From positions 186,001-250,000 of the forward strand of contig CAIMFY010000017.1 of the NCBI GenBank assembly GCA_903840415.1: a DNA stretch of 64,000 bases, in the 5' to 3' direction. Positions 1-7,813 of this stretch are shown here, in pieces. The DNA is from an uncultured Opitutia bacterium (GTDB lineage Bacteria; Verrucomicrobiota; Verrucomicrobiia; Opitutales; Opitutaceae). The notes under the pieces are model-generated. The model was not told where the DNA came from. It searched no databases and worked only from the letters and a program-made list of their open reading frames with translations. Numbering within the stretch: the stretch's first letter is position 1; each line of letters opens with the position of its first letter. The translations under genes were made by a program, and so were the position numbers.

Positions 1-819
1 GGTGTCGCCCGGTTTCAGCTGCGCGACGAGCGGCAAATCCACACTGATGACGTGTGCGATCTGCGGATAGCCGCCGATGGTCTGCGCGTCGGCCATCAGG
101 ATGATGGGCCGGCCGTCGGGCGGCACCTGCACCGTGCCCGGCACCACCGTGGACGAGATAAGTTCCGCCATGCCGGCGCGAGCGAGCGACGGTCCCATTA
201 GCCGGACGCCCATGCGATCGGATTTCGGGGAAACGGAAAATGCCTCGGTGAAAAAGGCCGCGCCGAACTCCTCCGCCTGCGCGCCATGCACCACCCGCGC
301 CACCGGCGCAGGACTGTAAGCGGGCAGGATGCGTTCGTCGATGTGCCAGCGACCCACGACGTGACGCGCGACGGTTGGCGCGTGCAGCACATCGCCGTCG
401 CGCAGAGCTCGCCCTTCGTGTCCACCGATCGCCGCGCGCAGAAAAGTGCTGCGACTGCCCAGCACGGGCGCCACTGCGAAGCCACCCGCGATCGCGAGGT
501 ATCCGCGGCAGCCTGTGCGCACTGCACCAAGCGCCAGCCGTCCACCGGCGGGCACCGTTACCGGTTGCCACAACGGCACCGCGCCAAACTCGCCGCCACC
601 CACCGCGATGATTGTTTCGGCGGAAAATTCCAATTCGGGCCCACGCAGTGTGAACTCAAGCGCGGCCGCGTTTTCTGGATTGCCTACGAGAAGATTGACG
701 ATGCGCAGCGCCAGCGGATCCATGGCGCCGCTGAGCGGCACGCCGGCGGCACGGTGACCAGCCCGGCCCAGATCCTGGACCGTCGTGAGCATGCCGGCGC
801 GCGTAACGGTTATTTCCAT
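1..819 (-). CDS. pxpC: 5-oxoprolinase subunit C (PxpC/KipA family), 3' end beyond window
   Basis: The frame opens at ATG 819 and stays open for 273 codons to the left edge, so the C-terminus is missing. The N-terminus reads TTVQDLGRAGH followed by GVPLSGAMDPLALRIVNLLV and then LEFTLRGPELEF, the typical start of the biotin-carboxylase-like KipA/PxpC family. With PxpA and PxpB this subunit is known to make the ATP-dependent enzyme that opens 5-oxoproline to glutamate. The start overlaps the end of pxpB by 10 bases, so the two are translationally coupled. The third subunit, PxpA, is not in the window and may lie beyond the left edge. Family assignment is firm; the substrate is inferred from the family. 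Confidence 0.88.
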   Translation of the reverse strand, partial: MEITVTRAGMLTTVQDLGRAGHRAAGVPLSGAMDPLALRIVNLLVGNPENAAALEFTLRGPELEFSAETIIAVGGGEFGAVPLWQPVTVPAGGRLALGAVRTGCRGYLAIAGGFAVAPVLGSRSTFLRAAIGGHEGRALRDGDVLHAPTVARHVVGRWHIDERILPAYSPAPVARVVHGAQAEEFGAAFFTEAFSVSPKSDRMGVRLMGPSLARAGMAELISSTVVPGTVQVPPDGRPIILMADAQTIGGYPQIAHVISVDLPLVAQLKPGDT

Positions 820-1484
820 GCGGCAAACTCCTCGGCGCCGATCGCGCGAAACTTCACCTGATCCCCAAAGCGCAGCAGCGCCGGCTCTGCGCGGGTCACA
901 TCAAAAAGCCGCAGCGGCGTGCGACCAATAAGGTTCCATCCGCCGGGCGTCGTGAGTGGATAGACGCCCGTCTGCTCGCCTCCGATTCCTACACTGCCCG
1001 CGGGAACGCTCGTGCGGGGAGTCGCACGGCGCGGCGTGTGAATTTTTTCCGGGAGGCCGCCAAGATAGGCGAATCCCGGGGCAAAGCCGACCGCGTGCAC
1101 CAGATAATGCGCGCCACTGTGCAACTCCACCACCCGCGCCTCGGTGAGTCCGCGTTGAGCCGCCACCACCGTAAGATCAGAGCCCAATTCGCCGCCGTAG
1201 CACACGGGAATCTCGACCATTCGCGATTCGAAGGTGAGCACACTCGCATCGGCCCGAGCGGCCAGCACCTCAATCGCAGCGCAAAGCTGAGCGTAGCTGC
1301 CGATGCGGGCCGGTTCGTAAAACAACGTCACACTCGCAAACGCCGGCACCACATCGACGACACCCACCGGCAAATCGCGGCCAAGCGCCTCGACCAGCGC
1401 GCGCACCCGTGGCAAAGCGAGGTCGTCGAGGCCGGTGCCAAGCGCGGCCACCACAGCAGAGTCGCCCAAGGGGGAGAGCGTCAT
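810..1484 (-). CDS. pxpB: 5-oxoprolinase subunit B (PxpB/KipI family)
   Basis: 224 residues, normal for the family. The core motif GFAPGFAYLGGLP, then PAGSVGIGGEQTGVYP and GGWNLIGRTPLRLFD, is diagnostic of the KipI/PxpB carboxyltransferase-like domain. ATG 1484 was chosen because it puts MTLSPLGDSAVVAALG at the N-terminus, matching family starts; an in-frame start 18 codons upstream would add an unconserved tail. It is the first gene of the pxpB-pxpC unit and overlaps pxpC. The role in 5-oxoproline cleavage follows from family knowledge (PxpABC); KipI itself was first named as a sporulation kinase inhibitor in Bacillus. Confidence 0.88.
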   Translation of the reverse strand: MTLSPLGDSAVVAALGTGLDDLALPRVRALVEALGRDLPVGVVDVVPAFASVTLFYEPARIGSYAQLCAAIEVLAARADASVLTFESRMVEIPVCYGGELGSDLTVVAAQRGLTEARVVELHSGAHYLVHAVGFAPGFAYLGGLPEKIHTPRRATPRTSVPAGSVGIGGEQTGVYPLTTPGGWNLIGRTPLRLFDVTRAEPALLRFGDQVKFRAIGAEEFAAWK

Positions 1485-1610
1485 GGTATTCTTATCAGTA
1501 ACCGGGAGCCTCACGGCAAAAGAAAAGCGGATTTGCACCCGAGTAAAACAGGTGCTAACTAGCCATCGGCGCCGCTAATCGGCTGGCCAGCAGCAGCTCA
1601 TAGTTCCTAG

Positions 1611-1637
1611 GTTTGGATTGAATAACGTCATCCAAAC
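1611..1637. promoter_or_regulatory. 8-bp perfect inverted repeat upstream of the cytochrome c biogenesis operon
   Basis: GTTTGGAT (1611-1618) and ATCCAAAC (1630-1637) are exact reverse complements separated by 11 bases, and lie 18 bases before the ATG at 1656. The spacing suits either an operator for a dimeric regulator or a short leader hairpin. No T-tract follows, so it is not a typical terminator. Confidence 0.35.
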
Positions 1638-1655
1638 AGAAACATCTTAACCTTT

Positions 1656-2312
1656 ATGCCCATTCGATCACTGCTTGCGGCGCTCGCCGCGCTCTCCTTG
1701 CTCCTCGTCGCTTGTCGCGACCAGAAAGTCTCGGCCTATCGCGTGCCGAAGGAAAAAGATCCGCAGATGCCCGGGGCCACGGCTCAGGCGCCGGCGGCAC
1801 CCGGGGCGACGGCCATGCCCTCGATGCCGGGAATGCCGGCCGGCGGCGGCGCCGGTATGGCCTCGACTCCGGTGCCAACCGCGACGGGCGCCGCCCTCGC
1901 CTGGACCGCCCCCGCGACTTGGAAAACGAAAACCGGCTCCTCCATGCGCAAGGGCAGCTACGCCGTCGGTGAGACCGGTGCTGAGGCGGATCTTTCGATC
2001 ACGGCCTTTCCGGGAGATGTCGGTGGTGAAGTGGCCAACGTCAACCGCTGGCGCGGCCAAGTCTCGCTCCCGCCGCTGCCCGAGGCGGAAGTCGCCGCCG
2101 CCGTCACGCGCGTCTCCGCGAATGGCCTCGCCCTGACGATCGTCGATTTCAGCGGCACGGGCGCCAACGCCCAACGCGTCCTCGGCGCGATCGTGCCCTT
2201 TGGCGAGGCTACGTGGTTTTTCAAATTGATCGGACCCGATGCGGTCGTCGCAAAGGCGCGGGAGGATTTTCTCGCGTTCGTCAAAACCGTGAAGGCCGCA
2301 CCCGCTCCATGA
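1656..2312 (+). CDS. Putative lipoprotein at head of the ccs operon
   Basis: 218 residues. The N-terminus has a positively charged start, a hydrophobic stretch and a lipobox LLVAC with the acceptor Cys at residue 20. A Pro/Ala/Gly/Met-rich linker (about residues 35-75) precedes a folded C-terminal region starting near TAPATWKTK. I do not recognise a named domain. The stop codon overlaps the ATG of the ResB-like gene by 4 bases (ATGA), so it is co-translated with the cytochrome c synthetase genes. A role beside haem delivery or apocytochrome handling is only guilt by association. Confidence 0.7.
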   Translation: MPIRSLLAALAALSLLLVACRDQKVSAYRVPKEKDPQMPGATAQAPAAPGATAMPSMPGMPAGGGAGMASTPVPTATGAALAWTAPATWKTKTGSSMRKGSYAVGETGAEADLSITAFPGDVGGEVANVNRWRGQVSLPPLPEAEVAAAVTRVSANGLALTIVDFSGTGANAQRVLGAIVPFGEATWFFKLIGPDAVVAKAREDFLAFVKTVKAAPAP

Positions 2313-3466
2313 ACGACGCGCTCCGCCAATTCCGCGATTTCTTCGTCTCGCTCAAGCTGACCGTCGTGCTGCTCGTGTTAGGCATGCTCCTGGTTTTCGC
2401 GGCCACGCTCGATCAGGTAAATCTTGGCATCTGGGCGGTGCAGGAAAAATATTTTCGCTCGTTCCTCGTGATGTGGCGCGCGGGCGACATCACCGTGCCC
2501 GTCTTTCCCGGCGGCTACCTCGTGGGCGGACTGTTGCTTTTCAACCTCGTCGGGGCGCACATTGATCGGTTCAAGTTTTCACTGCGAAAATCGGGGATTT
2601 TCCTCACCCACATCGGACTCATCATGCTGCTCGTCGGCGAACTGCTGACTGGACTGTGGCAGCAGGATTACAACCTCCGGTTGACCGAGGGTGAAACCAA
2701 AAACTACGCCGAAAGCTACCGCTTCAACGAAGTTGCCATCACCGACACCACCGACCCGAAATTCGACGATGTCGTCGCCCTTCCGGAGTCGGTCATCGCC
2801 CGCGGCGAAACAATTCAACACGCGAAACTACCCTTCAAGGTCGTCATCAAAGCTTACTATCCCAACGCTGCGCTCATGATGCGCGGCGCTGATACCGGTC
2901 CGTCGCTCGCCACGACTGGCATCGGCCAGCGCATCGCCGCCGCGCCGCAGCCGATGACCTACAAAGCCGATGAGCGCAACAATCCCGCCGCCTACCTCGA
3001 ACTCGTCGCACCCGAAGGCACGATCGGCACGTGGATGACCGCCGTCAGCTCCGAAATGGTCCCGCAGCACTTCGACTATGCCGGGCACTCGTGGAAAATC
3101 ACGTTTCGCGCCGAGCGTGTCTACAAGCCCTTCGCGCTCACGCTGCTGAAATTCAGTCACGACCGCTACGTCGGCACAGAGATCCCCAAGAATTTCTCCA
3201 GCCGCCTGCGCCTTACGACACCCGACGGCCGCGACGACCGAGAGGTGCTCATCTACATGAACAACCCGCTGCGCTATGCCGGCCTCACGTTTTACCAAGC
3301 TAGCTATGAAGGTGAGCAAACGACCGTCCTCCAAGTCGTGCGCAATCCCTCGTGGCAGATTCCTTATCTCGCCTGTGCGTTGATGACGCTCGGTCTCGTC
3401 ATCCAGTTCTGCATTCACCTCGCCAGTTTCATCGGCAAACGCCGCGCTGCGGTCGTCACCAAATGA
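2309..3466 (+). CDS. ResB/Ccs1-like cytochrome c biogenesis protein
   Basis: 385 residues. Predicted membrane helices lie near residues 15-35, 58-78, 90-110 and 355-378, with a large soluble domain between the third and fourth, the ResB/Ccs1 layout. NNPLRYAGLTFYQASY near the end of that domain is typical of ResB. In system II cytochrome c maturation ResB and CcsA carry haem across the membrane and attach it to apocytochrome CXXCH motifs. ATG 2309 overlaps the lipoprotein stop by 4 bases and the stop overlaps the ccsA start by 4 bases, showing tight coupling. A longer in-frame opening upstream would run inside the lipoprotein gene and was rejected. Confidence 0.88.
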   Translation: MNDALRQFRDFFVSLKLTVVLLVLGMLLVFAATLDQVNLGIWAVQEKYFRSFLVMWRAGDITVPVFPGGYLVGGLLLFNLVGAHIDRFKFSLRKSGIFLTHIGLIMLLVGELLTGLWQQDYNLRLTEGETKNYAESYRFNEVAITDTTDPKFDDVVALPESVIARGETIQHAKLPFKVVIKAYYPNAALMMRGADTGPSLATTGIGQRIAAAPQPMTYKADERNNPAAYLELVAPEGTIGTWMTAVSSEMVPQHFDYAGHSWKITFRAERVYKPFALTLLKFSHDRYVGTEIPKNFSSRLRLTTPDGRDDREVLIYMNNPLRYAGLTFYQASYEGEQTTVLQVVRNPSWQIPYLACALMTLGLVIQFCIHLASFIGKRRAAVVTK

Positions 3467-5307
3467 AAAAATATCTTTCTCTCCTCGTTCTGCTCGGTGC
3501 GCTCGCTTTCGTCGCGATGACGCTCCTCCCCGCGAAAAATCCTGGCGCCTACGACGTCAACGCCTTCGGCCGCCTGCCGGTCCTCGCCAACGGCCGCATC
3601 AAGCCGTTCGACACCATCGCCCGCAGCTCGCTGCTGCAATTCCAAGGCCGCCAGTCCGTCACGCGCCCCGACGGCCACCGCATCACGCCCTCCGAATGGC
3701 TGCTCGACGTGACCTTCCACTCCGATCTCGCCAACGAATATCAGACCTTTGAAATCACCCACCCCGACTTGCTCGCGCTCTTTGGACTCGCGGCCGAAGA
3801 CGGTGCCGGCGGGAAACGTTTCTCGTTCAGCCAACTCGGTCCAAAGCTCAACGAGTTGGAGCGCCAGGCCCGGCTCGCTGAACCGGTCGAGTCGGCGCAG
3901 CGCACGACCTTTCAACGTGCCGTCCTCCAGCTCTACGAAAATCTCATCCACTACCAGCGCCTGCGCAACGCGCTCGTCGCGCCCAACCGCGAGGATTTCC
4001 TCGGCGATCTGATCAAAATGCAGGACAAACTCCCCGCCGGGATCGCCGCCGTGCACGCCAAGCAGGCCGGCCAGAAATTCGATGAGGCCGCCGTCGCCTC
4101 GATGACCGAGATGGGCGAGCAGTTCATGGTCATGTCGGAGAGCACCAACCTCCTCGTGATCCCCGCCGACAACGGCGAAGTCACCGGCTGGAAGACGACA
4201 GGCAACGCGCTGCTCGAAACTTTCCAGCGCGGCAACGTGCCGCCCGATGCCCTCGCCTACGCCGGCCTCGCCCGCGCCTGGCGGCTCGGCCAGCCCGACA
4301 AGTTCAACGAGCTCCTCCGCCTCTTTCGCGCCTCGCTGGCCACACGCTATTCTCCCCAACTCGCCAAGAGCGACGCCGAGGCCCGCTTCAATTCCATTGC
4401 GCCGTTCTACTCCAGCATGACGCTCTACGCGTTCGCCTTCTTCCTCGCCGTGATTTCGTGGCTCGTGTGGCCCGACACGCTCGGCCGGTCCGCATTCTGG
4501 CTCACGCTGATTGCGTGGGTTCTCGCGACGGCTGGCATCGCCGCTCGCATGTGGCTCGAAGGCCGTCCGCCGGTCACGAATCTCTATTCCTCCGCGCTCT
4601 TCGTCGGCTGGGTCGCGGTCGCGTTCTGCCTCGGGCTGGAGTATTTTTACCGCAACGCCGTCGGCAGCGTCGCCGCCGGCGTGATCGGTTTCGCCACGCT
4701 AATTATCGGCCACTACCTCTCGCTCAGCGGCGACACGCTCGAGATGATGCGCGCCGTGCTCGACTCGAATTTCTGGCTCGCCACCCACGTCGTCACCGTC
4801 ACCGCCGGTTACGGCGCGACCGCGGTCGCCGGCTTCCTCGCGCTGATCTATGTTTTCCGCGGCCTATTCACGCGCTCGCTCGACAAGGCCACCGCCGATG
4901 CGCTCGCGCGGATGGTTTACGGCATCATCTGCTTCGCGACGCTCTTCAGCTTCGTCGGCACCGTGCTCGGCGGCATCTGGGCCGACCAATCGTGGGGCCG
5001 CTTCTGGGGCTGGGACCCAAAGGAAAACGGCGCGCTCATCATCGTCCTCTGGAATGCCATCATCCTCCACGCCCGCTGGGGCGGCATGATCAAGCAACGC
5101 GGCCTCATGAGCCTCGCGATCTTTGGCAACGTCGTCACCGCGTGGAGCTGGTTCGGTGTCAACATGCTCGGCGTCGGCCTGCATAGCTACGGTTTCACGG
5201 AGTCGGCATTTTTCTGGCTGGTCCTCTTCGTCACGAGCCAGCTGGTGGCCATCGCGATTGCCAATCTCCCGCTCGCCAAATGGCGAAGTTTCCAGGCCAA
5301 CGCCTGA
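3463..5307 (+). CDS. ccsA: CcsA/ResC-type cytochrome c assembly protein with long N-terminal extension
   Basis: 614 residues. An N-terminal hydrophobic segment (about 4-22) leads into a soluble region of roughly 280 residues, followed by a multi-helix CcsA domain. The haem-handling signature is clear: WGRFWGWDPKENGALIIVLW and then GVNMLGVGLHSYGF. Together with the upstream ResB-like gene this forms the system II cytochrome c synthetase. The extended N-terminal region makes it longer than many stand-alone CcsA proteins. ATG 3463 overlaps the preceding stop by 4 bases. The gene ends 6 bases before a strong inverted repeat (5313-5358). Confidence 0.92.
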   Translation: MKKYLSLLVLLGALAFVAMTLLPAKNPGAYDVNAFGRLPVLANGRIKPFDTIARSSLLQFQGRQSVTRPDGHRITPSEWLLDVTFHSDLANEYQTFEITHPDLLALFGLAAEDGAGGKRFSFSQLGPKLNELERQARLAEPVESAQRTTFQRAVLQLYENLIHYQRLRNALVAPNREDFLGDLIKMQDKLPAGIAAVHAKQAGQKFDEAAVASMTEMGEQFMVMSESTNLLVIPADNGEVTGWKTTGNALLETFQRGNVPPDALAYAGLARAWRLGQPDKFNELLRLFRASLATRYSPQLAKSDAEARFNSIAPFYSSMTLYAFAFFLAVISWLVWPDTLGRSAFWLTLIAWVLATAGIAARMWLEGRPPVTNLYSSALFVGWVAVAFCLGLEYFYRNAVGSVAAGVIGFATLIIGHYLSLSGDTLEMMRAVLDSNFWLATHVVTVTAGYGATAVAGFLALIYVFRGLFTRSLDKATADALARMVYGIICFATLFSFVGTVLGGIWADQSWGRFWGWDPKENGALIIVLWNAIILHARWGGMIKQRGLMSLAIFGNVVTAWSWFGVNMLGVGLHSYGFTESAFFWLVLFVTSQLVAIAIANLPLAKWRSFQANA

Positions 5308-5312
5308 AGAAA

Positions 5313-5358
5313 TCAGAAAGAAGAAACCGGTTCGTGATCGGCCGTTTCTTCTTTCTGA
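5313..5358. terminator. Bidirectional terminator between ccsA and recN
   Basis: A 15-bp perfect stem (5313-5327 with 5344-5358; arm TCAGAAAGAAGAAAC) with a 16-base loop sits exactly between the convergent stops of ccsA (5307) and recN (5366). The purine-rich/pyrimidine-rich arms give U-rich RNA on the 3' side when read on the plus strand. It is less GC-rich than a textbook terminator, but position and symmetry support the role. Confidence 0.6.
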
Positions 5359-5365
5359 AGTTTCC

Positions 5366-7036
5366 TCAGTTTCTACTTTGCCCGAGCAACTCCTCGGCGT
5401 GCGCCAGCGCGCTCTTCGCCTTGCTGTCGCCCAACATCCGCGCGAGCTCCGTCACGCGTGCCTTCCGGCTCGCCTGAATCGGTTCGATCGCAACTACCGC
5501 TCGATCCTTTGACTGGTCCTTCGTAACCACGACGTGACACGTCGCCTGCGCGGCGACCTGCGGCAGGTGCGTCACGCAGAGCACCTGATGATTCTTCGCA
5601 ATCGCCGCCATCTTCTCGCCGACGACATGACCGATCTCGCCTCCGACATTCGCGTCGACTTCGTCGAATACCAGCAGCGGCACCTCGTCCAAATCGGCCA
5701 GCACCGTCTTGAGCGCGAGCATCACGCGGGCGAGTTCGCCGCTCGACGCCACGCGATTCAACGGCAGCGGTGCTTCGCCAATGTTCGGTGAAAACAAAAA
5801 CTCGCAGCCGCAGTCTCCAGTCGGCCCGAGGTCCGCGAGCGGCACCACACGCACCGAAAAATCCGCCTTCTTGAACCCGAGCTGCGCAATTCCTTTCGCC
5901 GCCACCTTCGCCAGATCCTTCGCCGCCTTTTCGCGCAGCGTGCGCAACGCCGTCGCCTCTCGTTTCGCCGCCCGTTCCGCTTCAGCGATCTGTTTTTCCA
6001 GATTCGCCAGTGCGCCTGCCAAATCGCCCTGCGCCTCGATCCGCCGCCGCAGATCATCGCGTGCGGCGATGACGGCCGCCAGCTCGCCGCCATGCTTCCG
6101 TTTCAGTTCCAGCCAGGTGTTCATCCGCACCGTGAGTTGCTCGACGTGCTCCGGCTCGAACTGCAACTGCTGCCCCAGCGCCGCAAACTCCGCCCCGAGA
6201 TCGTTCAGCTCCACCGTCGCTGAAGCCAGCCGGTCCGCCAGCGGTTTGCTCGCCGGGTCGATAGCTTCGAGTTGCCGGGCTTCGCGCAGGAGCGCGGCGA
6301 GCCGCACCTGCATTCCGTCGTCGCCCGTCAGGCCGGCACTCAGCGTCTCCGCGAGCGTGGTGATTTCCTGCGCCCGGCTCATCCGCGAAAAATCCCGTTC
6401 CAGCGCCTCAATCGCCTCGTCCGTCAGCTCGAGCGCGTCGATTTTCACAAGCTGGTTGCGCAGAAATTCAATTTGATCGGGCGAGAGTTTCGTCTCGTTC
6501 GCCAGCCGCTCGCGCTCGGCAGTGCGCTCGCGCCAGACGCGAAATTTTTCCTGATAAGCCGCCAGCGCCCCACCCGCCCGCCCAAAAAGATCGAGCAGTT
6601 CGAGCTGGCAGGATTCCTTGAGGAGCCGCCGCGGCTCGCTTGGTCCGTGAAAATCCACCCAGTGCTCGCCCAGCCGTTGGAGCGCTGCGAGCGTCGCGAG
6701 GCTGCCGTTGACGGAAATCCGCGGCGCTTTCTCGCGCGGCAGGTTACGTTTCAGGATGAGCACGCCGTCCTCGGTCGGCGGCAAGTCGAGCGCCCCGAGC
6801 ACGGCATCGATCGTGCGCGCGTCCTCGAAAAACAAACTCGCCTCGACTTCGCACGCCGGCGCGCCCTGCCGGATGATCGTTTTGTCGGCCCGCTCCCCTG
6901 CGAGCAGGCTGAGCGCACCCAGCAAAATGCTCTTTCCGGCGCCCGTTTCGCCGGTGACGGCAGTGAAACCGGCCTCGAAATCGAGCGCGACCTCGTCGAG
7001 GAGGGCGAGATTGCGGATGCGGAGCGATTGCAGCAT
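5366..7036 (-). CDS. recN: DNA repair protein RecN
   Basis: 556 residues, the usual RecN size. SMC-like architecture: Walker A GETGAGKS at residues 29-36, a central coiled-coil region rich in Glu/Arg/Ala, the ABC signature-like ASSGELARVMLALK, and Walker B LLVFDEVDANVGG. RecN acts at DNA double-strand breaks together with RecA. The sequence after Walker A has HGPSEPRRLL where many RecN proteins carry HGQHEHQ, which may be a lineage trait. The gene stands alone, convergent with ccsA and divergent from the TetR gene. Confidence 0.95.
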   Translation of the reverse strand: MLQSLRIRNLALLDEVALDFEAGFTAVTGETGAGKSILLGALSLLAGERADKTIIRQGAPACEVEASLFFEDARTIDAVLGALDLPPTEDGVLILKRNLPREKAPRISVNGSLATLAALQRLGEHWVDFHGPSEPRRLLKESCQLELLDLFGRAGGALAAYQEKFRVWRERTAERERLANETKLSPDQIEFLRNQLVKIDALELTDEAIEALERDFSRMSRAQEITTLAETLSAGLTGDDGMQVRLAALLREARQLEAIDPASKPLADRLASATVELNDLGAEFAALGQQLQFEPEHVEQLTVRMNTWLELKRKHGGELAAVIAARDDLRRRIEAQGDLAGALANLEKQIAEAERAAKREATALRTLREKAAKDLAKVAAKGIAQLGFKKADFSVRVVPLADLGPTGDCGCEFLFSPNIGEAPLPLNRVASSGELARVMLALKTVLADLDEVPLLVFDEVDANVGGEIGHVVGEKMAAIAKNHQVLCVTHLPQVAAQATCHVVVTKDQSKDRAVVAIEPIQASRKARVTELARMLGDSKAKSALAHAEELLGQSRN

Positions 7037-7172
7037 GGGGCGATCAGGCGCAAAATCGGTCGGCTTTCAAGCGGCGTGTGCAACCGAAATCCACGTCACG
7101 ATGCTGGGCCGCAGCCGGGTCCGCGACTGGCGCGCCGTCCGGAAAACTTTCGCTTGCCGTGCGCGTTTCCTA

Positions 7173-7190
7173 TGCAAGTAATCACTTACA
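7173..7190. promoter_or_regulatory. Probable TetR-family operator overlapping the regulator's start codon
   Basis: TGCAAGTAATCACTTACA is an imperfect palindrome with half-sites TGCAAGT/ACTTACA (6 of 7 positions symmetric). It ends on the A of the ATG at 7190. Similar AAGT-N4-ACTT palindromes are common binding sites of TetR-family proteins. Position suggests negative autoregulation of the tetR-emrB-emrA unit. Confidence 0.6.
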
Positions 7191-7813
7191 TGCCAGTTCG
7201 CCGCTCCGCCTCTCCCGCCGACACCCGCCAGCGCCTGCTCGCGGCGGCGGCTCGCGTTTATGGGCGCAGCGGTCTCACCGGCGCGACCACCCGTGCCATC
7301 GCCGGCGAAGCCGGCGTCAACGAAGTCACGCTGTTCCGACATTTTCAGACAAAGGAACGCCTGCTCGCCGCCGTCGTGGGCCAGAATTTCAGCACTCATC
7401 CGACTGGACCGGAGCCGCCGCTGCCCGCCCCAACCACCGATCTGCGGGCGGACCTGCTGGTGCTGGCGCGACACTACGAAACGCTTTTGGCAGAAAATCT
7501 TCCGCTCGTGCGGGCCATGCTCGGCGAGATCCAACACCACGGTCGCGCGCACGAGAAAAATGTTTTTCGCGGCGTGTTTCGTCCCCTGAAAGAGGCGCTG
7601 GTGGCGCGACTGGAAATCGCCCGGTCGGCCGGCCAGGTGCGCGCGGAATTTTCCGGCGAGTTGCTGACCGATTTGCTCGGAGGGATGTTGTTCACTGGCG
7701 TATTGCGCCGGTCGATGCAGCACGTGAAACCGGATTACTCCCCCGCGGTTCACCTCGCCGCCGCGGTTGACCTCGTGCTCCGGGGCGCAGAGCCGGAGAA
7801 GCGAAAACCATGA
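7190..7813 (+). CDS. TetR-family transcriptional regulator
   Basis: 207 residues. The N-terminal helix-turn-helix is easily seen: DTRQRLLAAAARVYGRSG, TTRAIAGEAGVNEVTLFRHF and QTKERLLAAVV. The C-terminal ligand-binding half is not diagnostic. Two in-frame ATGs (7172 and 7190) are possible; 7190 fits family N-termini better. With either one the palindrome at 7173-7190 covers the start, so a repressor bound there could block initiation of its own operon. The stop overlaps the MFS pump ATG by 4 bases. Likely a drug or toxin sensor controlling the adjacent efflux pump. Confidence 0.9.
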   Translation: MPVRRSASPADTRQRLLAAAARVYGRSGLTGATTRAIAGEAGVNEVTLFRHFQTKERLLAAVVGQNFSTHPTGPEPPLPAPTTDLRADLLVLARHYETLLAENLPLVRAMLGEIQHHGRAHEKNVFRGVFRPLKEALVARLEIARSAGQVRAEFSGELLTDLLGGMLFTGVLRRSMQHVKPDYSPAVHLAAAVDLVLRGAEPEKRKP

